From positions 40,714 through 104,713 of the forward strand of contig CAYWLR010000011.1 in NCBI GenBank assembly GCA_964459465.1: a stretch of DNA of 64,000 nt, written 5' to 3'. The translations under genes and the position numbers were made by a program. Shown one piece after another: positions 46,572 to 55,151 of this stretch. The first letter of the stretch is position 1. Each line of letters opens with the position of its first letter. The DNA comes from CALAMC01 sp964459465 (GTDB lineage: Bacteria; Zixibacteria; MSB-5A5; GN15; PGXB01). The notes under the pieces are model-generated. The model worked only from the letters and a program-made list of their open reading frames with translations, was not told the DNA's origin and made no database searches.

Positions 46572-46931
46572 ATGAAAAAAATACGATCCGAAGAAGGCTT
46601 CACGATCCTTGAAGTCATGGTTGCCATCATTATTTTATCGGTGTCACTACTTATGTTATTGCATATGGCCATGATTGCTATCGATGGCAACGACTGGTCC
46701 AACCAGGCGACTCGTTCCACCCAGCTCTTGCAGGAAAAGCTGGAAGAGCTTCGGACGGGAATGCTTTTGACCAACGGTGTCGATACGGTTGATAATATCG
46801 CCCGTACCTGGACCGTGTCCAACTCGTCCAGTCACTTGCGGCGGGTTGATATCATCGCTTCGTGGCAGAATCGCCGCGGTGATATACTCAACAACTCGAT
46901 GACGGCTTTTATTAGAACCGATAGCCTTTAG
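46572..46931 (+). CDS. PilV-like type IV minor pseudopilin
   Basis: A 119-residue prepilin with the class III leader: the peptidase site lies after Gly9 in EEGFTILEVMVAII, with Glu at +5 of the mature protein, followed by a hydrophobic helix. The rest is a short globular domain with WTVSNSSSHLRRVDIIASWQ, as in PilV modification proteins. It would be cleaved by PilD and join the pilus-tip complex. It starts a three-gene plus-strand set; PilW follows after 11 bases. Confidence 0.85.
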   Translation: MKKIRSEEGFTILEVMVAIIILSVSLLMLLHMAMIAIDGNDWSNQATRSTQLLQEKLEELRTGMLLTNGVDTVDNIARTWTVSNSSSHLRRVDIIASWQNRRGDILNNSMTAFIRTDSL

Positions 46932-46942
46932 AGAGGTATGCC

Positions 46943-47764
46943 ATGAAAAAATTAAAACATAAAATAACGGGGTCGGCGGGATTCTCGCTTTTGGAAGCTC
47001 TGGTTGCCATAATTCTGGCCGGAGTCGTGATTACGGCCGTGTTTAAAGTATATGTCAACCAGCATAAAAGCTGGAATCAGCAGGAAGAAATCATTGATAT
47101 GCAGCAGAACGCCCGCGCCGCGATCGATGAGTTGACTCGTCAAATACGCATGGCCGGTTTCGGCCTGCCGTTGCAGCTCGACGGAATCGAGGCTTATAAT
47201 ACCAATCCCGATACTATCATATTAAATTACGCCGACGGCAACTGCCAGGTGACGATCGAGCACAAAATGCCTAATCCGTCATCTGAATTGCGTTGCGACG
47301 GGCACGACGTATCCTGTTTCTGGGACGGTCAATGGATATTTATTTTCGATCCGGATTCGGGCGGGGGTGAATTTTTTGAAATATCACACGTGCAAACCGG
47401 TTCATCTCATATTCAGCATAATACTATGGATCTGTCCAAAGCCTATGACGCCGGGGCTATATTGCTGGCTTTGACACGGGTTAAATTTTATATCGATAAT
47501 ACGGACACATTGCATCCCAATCTGATGATTGAACTGCCGGGTCAGAACCCCCAGGTCTATGCGGAAAATATAGTGGACCTGCAATTCCGGTACGTCATGA
47601 AAAACGGAGCGGTCGTGGACGTTCCGGCGATACCGGAAGATATCCGGCAGGTGTTAATCAATCTTACGGCTCGTACCAACAATCGGGAAATCGACCTGCC
47701 CGGTCAGCCCTACCGGACGCGGGTGATCAGCTCGGCCGTGAACGTTCGCAATCTTGATGTATAG
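46943..47764 (+). CDS. PilW-like type IV minor pseudopilin
   Basis: A 273-residue prepilin. The leader ends at Gly13 before FSLLEALVAIILAGVVI, with Glu at +5. The following MQQNARAAIDELTRQIRMAGFG is the characteristic PilW stretch. A soluble domain with CxxxC-like cysteines (LRCDGHDVSCFW) follows. It should be part of the tip initiation complex with the PilV and PilX types encoded next to it. The downstream PilX gene begins 34 bases later. Confidence 0.88.
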   Translation: MKKLKHKITGSAGFSLLEALVAIILAGVVITAVFKVYVNQHKSWNQQEEIIDMQQNARAAIDELTRQIRMAGFGLPLQLDGIEAYNTNPDTIILNYADGNCQVTIEHKMPNPSSELRCDGHDVSCFWDGQWIFIFDPDSGGGEFFEISHVQTGSSHIQHNTMDLSKAYDAGAILLALTRVKFYIDNTDTLHPNLMIELPGQNPQVYAENIVDLQFRYVMKNGAVVDVPAIPEDIRQVLINLTARTNNREIDLPGQPYRTRVISSAVNVRNLDV

Positions 47765-47798
47765 AGTATTTTAAATTCATCGGAAAGCAGGTGACAAT

Positions 47799-49424
47799 AT
47801 GAAATACCTGAACGTTATCAAGAATTCGCGCGGGGTGGCGACATTTATCGCGCTGATGGTCATGATCATGCTGACCGTGGTGGGTCTGGCCGCCCTTAAG
47901 CTGGCCGACGATGAAATTTCCATCGCCGGCAATGAAATGAATGAAATGTCGTCATTTTACGCGGCCGAGGCCGGCCTTGAAACCGCCTCCGCCGCCATGC
48001 AAACGCAGTACGAGGCGACCGGCGTGCCGCCGACCATACTGCCCTCGGGCACCATCACCGTTAACGATTGTATCGTCGCCTATCAAACTTCAGACGGCGG
48101 AGCGGCCTCGCAGGAGGTCCTGACGCTCGGGGCACTGGCCGGATTGCACGCCCTGATTAAAAGGTTCACGGTTGCGTCAACCGCCACATCCACCATCGAC
48201 AATGCTTCGGTGACCCTGGTTCAAAACTGGCAATGCAATTTGGTTCCCCTGTTTCAATTTGCCGTATTTTACGGTAATGATCTGGAAATCGCTCCCGGTG
48301 CCGACATGACCCTTATCGGGCGGGTACACTCCAACGGTAATATGTGGCTTCAAGCGGCCGCAAACCTTTATATGGACAGCTATGTTACCTGTTCGGGTGA
48401 TATTCTGCACGGACGAAAAGGGCCCGGGTCAACCGATAACGGTAACGTTCTGATCAAGGATGAGACCGGAGTGCACCAGAACATGAAGAATTCCGACGGC
48501 TCATTCCTTGAGGCAACGGACGCTCATTGGTATGATTCGGCTTCGGCACGTTGGGGCGGCCGGGTTCAGGACGCCTCTTTCGGGCAGGGTGAATTGAATC
48601 TGCCTCTGGCCAATAGCGGTGATCCGCACAAGTTGATTGAGCGGGCCTCCGGAAATCCCGATTCCTATGAGAATTATGCCGGTTTGCGAATAATCGACGG
48701 CGTGGTCGAGGCCAAGGTGGCGGGGACCTGGGTTAACGTTACGGCCGCGCTCCCTGCCGGAACAGTAACGACCAAATCCTTCTATGACCAGCGCGAGGGC
48801 AAAACTGTCACGGCGACCGAAGTGGATATGTCAAAATTGAAAACCACGACCTACTGGCCGTCCAGCGGCGTTGCATATTTTTCGGATAAGCGGACCGGTT
48901 TTAATGCTTTAAGACTGGTCAACGGATCCGATTTGGGCCGGCCGTTGTCCTTCTATTCGGAAAACCCGGTTTATGTCAAGGGTGACTATAATTCGGTCAA
49001 CAAACAGCCGTGCTCGATTGCCGGGGATGCCATCACGTTTTTGTCGGGCAACTGGGATGATTCCAAATCGACCTGGTCGAAGGACTCTCGAGTGGCCACC
49101 CAGACGACGGTGAATGCGTCGATTTTAACCGGCAATACCAATACGACGTCATCGAACTATAACGGCGGTCTGGAAAACCTGCCGCGGTTTCTGGAAAAAT
49201 GGACCGGCGTGAAATTCATTTATAAGGGTTCATTGGTCAACCTGTGGAATTCCCAGAAGGCCACCGGCAACTGGAACGGCACGTATTACAGCCCGCCGAT
49301 TCGTGAGTGGTCGTATGACACCGATCTCGATGATCCCAATAAACTGCCGCCGGAAACACCGATGGTGCGAATTTTCCAGAGAACCGGATGGCAACAGTCT
49401 CACGTCAGTTACGTCGGTAATTAG
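47799..49424 (+). CDS. PilX-like pilus assembly protein with large domain
   Basis: A 541-residue protein with a PilX-type N-terminus: RGVATFIALMVMIMLTVVGLAALK, then AGNEMNEMSSFYAAEAGLETA, the pattern of PilX_N. The membrane helix is not preceded by a canonical Gly/Phe prepilin site. About 450 residues of unclassified exported domain follow, rich in Thr, Ser, Gly and Asn, which may be the exposed tip or adhesive part. It ends the three-gene set and is closed by a strong terminator. No pilY1 or major pilin gene is near. Confidence 0.82.
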   Translation: MKYLNVIKNSRGVATFIALMVMIMLTVVGLAALKLADDEISIAGNEMNEMSSFYAAEAGLETASAAMQTQYEATGVPPTILPSGTITVNDCIVAYQTSDGGAASQEVLTLGALAGLHALIKRFTVASTATSTIDNASVTLVQNWQCNLVPLFQFAVFYGNDLEIAPGADMTLIGRVHSNGNMWLQAAANLYMDSYVTCSGDILHGRKGPGSTDNGNVLIKDETGVHQNMKNSDGSFLEATDAHWYDSASARWGGRVQDASFGQGELNLPLANSGDPHKLIERASGNPDSYENYAGLRIIDGVVEAKVAGTWVNVTAALPAGTVTTKSFYDQREGKTVTATEVDMSKLKTTTYWPSSGVAYFSDKRTGFNALRLVNGSDLGRPLSFYSENPVYVKGDYNSVNKQPCSIAGDAITFLSGNWDDSKSTWSKDSRVATQTTVNASILTGNTNTTSSNYNGGLENLPRFLEKWTGVKFIYKGSLVNLWNSQKATGNWNGTYYSPPIREWSYDTDLDDPNKLPPETPMVRIFQRTGWQQSHVSYVGN

Positions 49425-49480
49425 AGGCCCTCAACGTCGGAAGACAGAGCTAACAAGTGACGCGGAAGCGTTGAAAGACA

Positions 49481-49512
49481 AAAACCCCGGTTTTCGCCGG
49501 GGTTTTCTATTT
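49481..49512. terminator. Bidirectional rho-independent terminator
   Basis: AAAACCCCGG (49481-49490) and CCGGGGTTTT (49497-49506) form a 10-bp stem with T-runs on both strands. It ends the pilus operon and the convergent M16 operon. Confidence 0.9.
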
Positions 49513-49530
49513 TAAAATAAACAACGACTT

Positions 49531-50919
49531 TTATTCCGTTATGCCTGATTTCATTTTCACCGGGGCGATATCGTTTAAGGGTCGCCGGAGCTTTTCGGGA
49601 GGCCCGGCAATAAATATGGTCATTTTTGAGGGATCAAAATATACACGGGCGAAATCGCGCAGTTGATCCGGAGTCAATTTCCCGATTTCTTCGATGACCC
49701 GTTCCGGAAATTCGACGGTTTGCCCGCAGACGGTACTGGCGGCGATATTGCCGACGGCGTCGACAAATGACGCGTAATTCCGAATCTGACTCCCCGTAAA
49801 ATAATTTTTGGCCTCCTGCAACTCGGCCACTGATATTTTGACATTCCCGAGCATTTTCATGTTTTCCAGCACCGCCAGAAGGGCGTCGACCGAAGATTCG
49901 ACATAGGCCCCGCCATGAACGAAAAACAAACCGCCCAGGCGGGAACATTCGGTCGCGGAACCAATGAACGTGCAGGTCGCGGCATCCCGTACCAGCTCCC
50001 GATACAACCGTGAAATTCTCCCGCCGCCGCCAAGCACATAATCAAGGACCAGCAGTTTGGCATAATCCTTGTCGCCGGGAACTACACCCGGCCGACCGAT
50101 AATGAATTCCGAGGTGGTCACGCCCGGTCGACTGATCAGGAATATTTCCAGGGAATCGGGATACTGCGGGTTAACCACGGGACGGCAAATGTCTTTTCCC
50201 GATTGCCAGGAGCCGAAAATTTTCTCGACCACCTTCTTTAGTTTGCCCAATTCAAAATCGCCGCCGATTATAAGCTGCGCATTGTCGGGCCGGTAATTTT
50301 TGGAATAGAACGAAGAAATATCCTGCCTTGTCACATCCTGCAGCCCGCCGGGGGTTCCATAGGGATATGAACCATAGCCATAGGCTCCGTAATAGCGGCT
50401 GTACAATTCACTCCAGAGGATGCCGAAATATACCGCTTCAGCCTGGGTCAGAATCGATACCAGCCGTCGCCGTATGCGGTTGACATCGCTGTCACGGAAC
50501 TCCGCGCGCATGACCATGTCACCGAGGCAATTGAGTCCCGTTTCCAGGTCCCGCGATAAAAAATCTCCGTCAATCTGACAGGCATCGCGCGTCACGTTGG
50601 TCGTGAGTATGCCTCCGACCGAATCGACCACCACGGACATCAACCCGTCGGGATAGTTTTGCGTGTTTTCCCGGAGTATCTCCATCGTCATGGCCGTCAA
50701 ACCGGGTAAGGCCGAGTCACAGGCCGTACCGGTCAGAATATTCATGCGGAAATACAGCATGGGCAGGCGATGATCCTCGACGGCAATTACTTTCAGGCCG
50801 TTTTTGAGTTTGAATTCCGAATACCCAGGAAGAAAAGAGCCGGCCGAGGACAATGATACTGTTGTCAGTAACAGGGCAAGTGTCAGGTAAAGATGCTTTT
50901 TATGACGTGAAATTTTCAT
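49531..50919 (-). CDS. M16 peptidase-like protein lacking the zinc site
   Basis: A 462-residue exported M16-fold protein (signal ending LLLTTVSLSSAGS). At the position of HxxEH it reads PGLTAMTMEILREN, so it cannot bind zinc as usual. It keeps YYGAYGYGSYPYGTPGG and the substrate groove GGGGRISRLYRELVRDAATC. It overlaps nothing: three bases separate it from the upstream M16 gene, with which it probably pairs. It shows the same two-gene arrangement as 34407-37345. Confidence 0.87.
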   Translation of the reverse strand: MKISRHKKHLYLTLALLLTTVSLSSAGSFLPGYSEFKLKNGLKVIAVEDHRLPMLYFRMNILTGTACDSALPGLTAMTMEILRENTQNYPDGLMSVVVDSVGGILTTNVTRDACQIDGDFLSRDLETGLNCLGDMVMRAEFRDSDVNRIRRRLVSILTQAEAVYFGILWSELYSRYYGAYGYGSYPYGTPGGLQDVTRQDISSFYSKNYRPDNAQLIIGGDFELGKLKKVVEKIFGSWQSGKDICRPVVNPQYPDSLEIFLISRPGVTTSEFIIGRPGVVPGDKDYAKLLVLDYVLGGGGRISRLYRELVRDAATCTFIGSATECSRLGGLFFVHGGAYVESSVDALLAVLENMKMLGNVKISVAELQEAKNYFTGSQIRNYASFVDAVGNIAASTVCGQTVEFPERVIEEIGKLTPDQLRDFARVYFDPSKMTIFIAGPPEKLRRPLNDIAPVKMKSGITE

Positions 50920-50922
50920 AAT

Positions 50923-52263
50923 CTATTCCGCCTTATCGAATATGTCGGGTGGCTCCAGAATAAGGACGGTTCTGTTGGTTCGGTCAAAGTACGATCGGGC
51001 AAGGTCCATAATATCGTTGGCGGTCACCGCCCTTGTTTTTTCGACATTATCGAACAGCCGTCTCCAGCTGCCCCGGACAACCTGATACGCGGCCAGGTTG
51101 GCGGCGGCGCTTTCATATCCGCTTAAGCTCCGGTAGAAGTCGGCCTCGATGATATTCTTGGCCTTTTCAAGTTCGGCGGGCGATACCGGTTCATGCTTGA
51201 GATCATTCAATTCTTTCAGGATGACCGCTTCGACTTCATCGCTGGAAACGCCGTAATTCATGACCGCCCAGACCGCAAGAAGCGACGGGTCGGAGAGCCC
51301 GAAATAAAATCCCCCCGCAATAACGGCGAGGTCGGTTTCGCTGACCATTTTTTTGTATATCCTCGAGGATTCTCCGCCCGCAAGAAGTTCGGTCAAAACC
51401 CCGACAGCGTAACATTCTTCTTGCGCCAGTCCCGGTACATGATAGGCGATTATTATGGCTCCGAGGTCGCTGGCTCCTTTTAATAAGGATCTCCTTTCAC
51501 CGTCCTGGGCCGGTTCCTCGGGTATTCGCGGAATCTTGGATTGCGAAGCGGGTATCGATTCGAAATACTTCTGCAGGTCGAATATGATCTTATCGGCATC
51601 GAAATCCCCGGCCAGGGCCATGACGGCATTGTTGGGTGCAAAATACGAGCGGAAATATGCGGTCACGTCATCGACGGTCAGGGCCGATAAATCCGCCGGC
51701 CACCCGTGGCGAGGTATTCGGTAGGGATGACTCTGGAAACTTAGAGTCCTCAATTCCTGGTTGATTTTGGCGTACAGCAAATTTTCCAATTCAGTGATGC
51801 GGTTTTTATTGACGGTTTGGCGGGCGGCCACGACCTTTTCAAAAGTTATCTGTGTATTGGCAAGGCGATCCGATTCCATTTTAAGCAGGGTATCGAGCAT
51901 GCGGGATGGCACCGTGGCGGCAAAAGAGCTGAAGTCCATACCGGTCGAGAATTTGGTCGTCCCGCCGCCGGAGCGAATGATTCTTTCATACTCGCCGGTT
52001 TCGAATCGGGCCGTGCCGGCCTGGAAAATCTCGGCACATACGCCGGTAATGCCGGTATATCCGGGTTTTTCGTATTTGGTGCCGGCTTTAAAAGTAAGGT
52101 TCATTGCTATCAGCGGGATGGAATGATCCTCGTACATAATGACCGTCAGGCCGTTGGCGAGCACGGTTTCGGTTACCTTGTCCTGTGGCAGGGCCGGGAC
52201 ACATAGAAGCAGAGAAAGAAGGGGAAACAATATCGGACTTGCCTTGAATAGAATTCGCTGCAT
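50923..52263 (-). CDS. M16 peptidase-like protein, zinc motif degenerate
   Basis: A 446-residue exported M16-fold protein; ATG 52263 gives a normal signal peptide (MQRILFKASPILFPLLSLLL), while a TTG 52284 start is less likely. Where active relatives read GxxHxxEHMxFKGT, this one reads GITGVCAEIFQAGT: the first His is Gly, the Glu is Ala, and the second His is Glu. The rest of the fold is well kept (SHPYRIPRHGW, LLAGGESSRIYKKMVSE). Since its partner also lacks the motif, the pair is probably a non-peptidase, for example a binding or chaperone module, unless another subunit supplies zinc. Confidence 0.85.
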   Translation of the reverse strand: MQRILFKASPILFPLLSLLLCVPALPQDKVTETVLANGLTVIMYEDHSIPLIAMNLTFKAGTKYEKPGYTGITGVCAEIFQAGTARFETGEYERIIRSGGGTTKFSTGMDFSSFAATVPSRMLDTLLKMESDRLANTQITFEKVVAARQTVNKNRITELENLLYAKINQELRTLSFQSHPYRIPRHGWPADLSALTVDDVTAYFRSYFAPNNAVMALAGDFDADKIIFDLQKYFESIPASQSKIPRIPEEPAQDGERRSLLKGASDLGAIIIAYHVPGLAQEECYAVGVLTELLAGGESSRIYKKMVSETDLAVIAGGFYFGLSDPSLLAVWAVMNYGVSSDEVEAVILKELNDLKHEPVSPAELEKAKNIIEADFYRSLSGYESAAANLAAYQVVRGSWRRLFDNVEKTRAVTANDIMDLARSYFDRTNRTVLILEPPDIFDKAE

Positions 52264-52403
52264 AGTCACTATATAAGCAATCAAAATCCTTATTTCAACT
52301 CAAAATGAGTCAGGCCAAATACCATTATAATCAACGTTATAATTGCCTGATTGTTGCGGGAAACTTATGTTGCCGGGGGCTATAGCCTGATCCGGCGATG
52401 CCG

Positions 52404-53243
52404 CTACCTTTTGTCGGGCGGATGCAATAAATATCCACCGTAAAGGGAAGTTCCCAGATGGTTCCGGCCTTCGCTGATTCGTGTCTGGGCTCCGCCGAAA
52501 TATGCATCGAAATGATAGGTCAGACCGACCTCAAACTGCCCGCCATCTCTGTAGCCGGCATAGATCTGGAGGCGATTCGTCGGCGAACCTTCAATTCCAT
52601 AAGTATAATCGGCCGAGGACAAGCGTTGGCCGCCGGAAAGGCTCATTTCAATCGATATCCAGACCGGTAGTTTCTGGGGTCGATAGGATATAGAGTACAG
52701 CTGTTCGATATCGCTTTTTTCTCCGTCGATGCGGCTTCGATTCAAATTGGATAAAACCGCGCCCAGTTTCATCTGGGGGCTGGTGCCAATCATAAGCCCG
52801 ATATTCCAAAAGTGCTTTTTATTGAATATATCTTCGGCATGTTTTACATACGTATAGGACCCGCCCAGGAATGTATAATGGCCGAGGCCCATGCCCGTGC
52901 CAAAGGTGTATTCTTCATATTTGCCGCCACTATAATCATCCAGACGGCGGTAACCGATACCGATCCGATCGCCGCTGACCGCGCCACCCCAGCTTTGCAT
53001 CAGTTTGTCATCGGCGTATTCACCAATCAATAGAAATCGAATTGGCCCGGCCTGACCGATCGCGGCCGGGTTAATCCAGAGTCCTTCGGCGGCATCGACA
53101 TTCGATACGAACCGGTGGTAGTAAACACCGCCCGGACGAATCAGGCGGTTTTCGGCAACGGCCGGGCCGGCGCATATGGCGAATATTAAAAATAAGGCGA
53201 AAAAATTGCCAATAATGACGGATTTCCAGTATATTCTCTTCAT
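52404..53243 (-). CDS. Outer-membrane barrel-like protein (PorV/SppA-N-like pattern)
   Basis: A 279-residue exported protein with signal IIGNFFALFLIFAICAGPAVA. The mature part begins with a motif resembling the barrel domains of FCB outer-membrane proteins (AAEGLWINPAAIGQAG), followed by repeated amphipathic strands (GIGYRRLDDYSGGKYEEYTF, YTFLGGSYTYVKHAEDI) and ends in basic residues after HLGTSLYGGYLLHPP. Family members serve as channels or attachment partners of type IX or SppA systems, but none is shown here. It overlaps the DUF4097-like gene by 4 bases. Confidence 0.65.
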   Translation of the reverse strand: MKRIYWKSVIIGNFFALFLIFAICAGPAVAENRLIRPGGVYYHRFVSNVDAAEGLWINPAAIGQAGPIRFLLIGEYADDKLMQSWGGAVSGDRIGIGYRRLDDYSGGKYEEYTFGTGMGLGHYTFLGGSYTYVKHAEDIFNKKHFWNIGLMIGTSPQMKLGAVLSNLNRSRIDGEKSDIEQLYSISYRPQKLPVWISIEMSLSGGQRLSSADYTYGIEGSPTNRLQIYAGYRDGGQFEVGLTYHFDAYFGGAQTRISEGRNHLGTSLYGGYLLHPPDKR

Positions 53244-54289
53244 TTTGCTCCTGAAATAATTATATCGCCCACTCCTTTTATATCGGCACTGATGACGCTT
53301 CGTCCATCACCCGCCGTCAATTCCATGTACTTGGGCTTAATTCGGCACGGGAGCACCGGAATTTTACTCACATGGATCTCGGAATCGGCTCCGACCGATA
53401 AATTAAAAGTCACCGAACTGATATCCGGAAGAGTGATCTTTATATTATCGTTTTTATTGTTGATTATGATTCTGGCATTGTCGAGGGAGGCAAACTCGAG
53501 GTCAATCGGGCAAAATTCGCCGAATATTTTCAATTGGCCCTCATCGGCCCGGGCCCGGTCGATTTTAATTTTGCCATAATCGTTTTGCACTTCGATATTC
53601 CCGGAAATATCGGACATTGTAATATCACCGCCTTTGTTGGCAATGCGGGCCTGTTTATCGGCCGTTATCCCACTGACCCGCAGGTCCGCCTTTTCGCCTT
53701 TTATGATTATATCACCTTTAAGGTCCCGGGCGCTGATGTTTCCGCCGGTCGTAATCAAGTTGACTTTTTCGGATATATCCGATAATTGATAGCGCCCGAA
53801 CGAGGGTTTCGCGGAGACTTCCGCCAGCGGTCCGGTGATGGCGAAATCATAATACTGACAATCGATATCGAGTCGGCTGTGGAGAGGAACGATGAGTTTG
53901 CCTTCAATCTGGACGGCATTATCTGTTCCGCCCCATGGTCCGGGGTTGGGCGCCTTAAGCAAAAGCCTCACGACACCCGGCTGGCTTTCAATAACCACAC
54001 TTACCAGCCCGGCATACTGCTCGGCGGTTTTTTCATCGGCGGCTTTGATCAGTTTTCGAAATTCAAAACCGGCTTCGCTGACCCTGTCGGCCGCGATTTC
54101 GATTCTTCCGGACAACCCCGAGACCGACTGTATTTGGACCTTAACATTTTCTTCGGCCACGGCAACCGCTTTCGAGCGAGAGCTGATATACCGTCCATCG
54201 CCGCGCGCAATAAGTTCTTCGGCGCCAAGAGATGGTGTCAAAACGGTGATGGTCACAACGGCCATAAATCGCAGAAAAGAATTATTCAT
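53240..54289 (-). CDS. DUF4097-like exported adhesin/beta-helix protein
   Basis: A 349-residue exported protein (signal MNNSFLRFMAVVTITVLTPSLG). After an N-terminal helical region the sequence turns into short repeated strands of the type VNLITTGGNISARDLKGDI, ITMSDISGNIEVQNDYGKIK and LDNARIIINNKNDNIKITLP, matching the DUF4097 right-handed beta-helix pattern. The function in such proteins is unknown; they may be adhesive or structural. The start lies inside the end of the RNA methyltransferase gene (8-base overlap), so the two are co-transcribed. Confidence 0.75.
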   Translation of the reverse strand: MNNSFLRFMAVVTITVLTPSLGAEELIARGDGRYISSRSKAVAVAEENVKVQIQSVSGLSGRIEIAADRVSEAGFEFRKLIKAADEKTAEQYAGLVSVVIESQPGVVRLLLKAPNPGPWGGTDNAVQIEGKLIVPLHSRLDIDCQYYDFAITGPLAEVSAKPSFGRYQLSDISEKVNLITTGGNISARDLKGDIIIKGEKADLRVSGITADKQARIANKGGDITMSDISGNIEVQNDYGKIKIDRARADEGQLKIFGEFCPIDLEFASLDNARIIINNKNDNIKITLPDISSVTFNLSVGADSEIHVSKIPVLPCRIKPKYMELTAGDGRSVISADIKGVGDIIISGAK

Positions 54290-55097
54290 GTCTAACCCCG
54301 TGAAGAAAATCGTGAATATCTTTCAAAATGATCGACCCCGCCACGGCCGCATTCAGAGACTCGACTTTATCATTATGTTCGATGCCGACCAGTTGCCTGA
54401 CCCGTGCCAGACATTCTTTGCTTAAACCCCGGGCTTCGGAGCCGACGGCGAAAATCAGGCGCTGACCGGATTTCACATTTTTCAGCGCCCGACCGACAAC
54501 CTCGCCGCCCCTTTGAGCGCCGAGCAAAACAGAATTTTTTGCGGATATTTTCAGTAATTCATCAATATCGCCGACGGCGGTTTTCTGGCCGAAAATCGTC
54601 CCCGCCGACGAGCGGATAACCTTGCCGTTGAACGGGTCAACCGTCGCCGGCGAAAGCACCACCAGGTCAACTTCGAAAGCCAAAGCCGAGCGGATAAGGG
54701 TTCCGACATTACCCGGGTCGGATATATTATCAAGGTACAGAATCAGCCGGTCTTTTTGGGATAATTGATGCTCCACTTCAAGAGCGGGAATTTTGTAGAC
54801 GGCGATTATGCCCTGAGGGGTTACGCTTTCGGCCAGTTGATATAATTCGCGGCCGGTGATGGCGACAATTTCACAGCCGGAGCGAGCAAAGGCGGCAACC
54901 AGCCTTTCTCCCCGCTCGCCAACCCCGTTTTCGTCAATATAGACACTCTGCGGCCAGAATCGGAATTTGCATGATTCTTCGAGGACACGAATCCCCTCGG
55001 CCAGAAATAACCCGTGTTTTTGACGTCCTTTTAAGGTCAGCAACGCCTTCAGCTTTTTGTGCGCAACCCTGCTTAACGAAGACATTTGCCCTTGCAT
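54282..55097 (-). CDS. SpoU/TrmH-family RNA methyltransferase
   Basis: Methylates 2'-O-ribose of rRNA or tRNA. The 271 residues include the N-terminal substrate-binding part (HGLFLAEGIRVLEESCKFRF), YLDNISDPGNVGTLIRSALAFEVDLVVLSPATVDPFN (motif 1) and a trefoil knot with AVGSEARGLSKECLARV (motif 2) and VESLNAAVAGSIIL (motif 3). The exact target base cannot be told. ATG 55097 or 55085 could be the start. It leads the operon with the DUF4097-like and outer-membrane protein genes and diverges from the patatin-BamA gene. Confidence 0.92.
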   Translation of the reverse strand: MQGQMSSLSRVAHKKLKALLTLKGRQKHGLFLAEGIRVLEESCKFRFWPQSVYIDENGVGERGERLVAAFARSGCEIVAITGRELYQLAESVTPQGIIAVYKIPALEVEHQLSQKDRLILYLDNISDPGNVGTLIRSALAFEVDLVVLSPATVDPFNGKVIRSSAGTIFGQKTAVGDIDELLKISAKNSVLLGAQRGGEVVGRALKNVKSGQRLIFAVGSEARGLSKECLARVRQLVGIEHNDKVESLNAAVAGSIILKDIHDFLHGVRHE

Positions 55098-55151
55098 TCC
55101 CTGCTTTAAAGTTTAATATGTAAAAAACATTACAAAAAAGTCGAATAGCAA

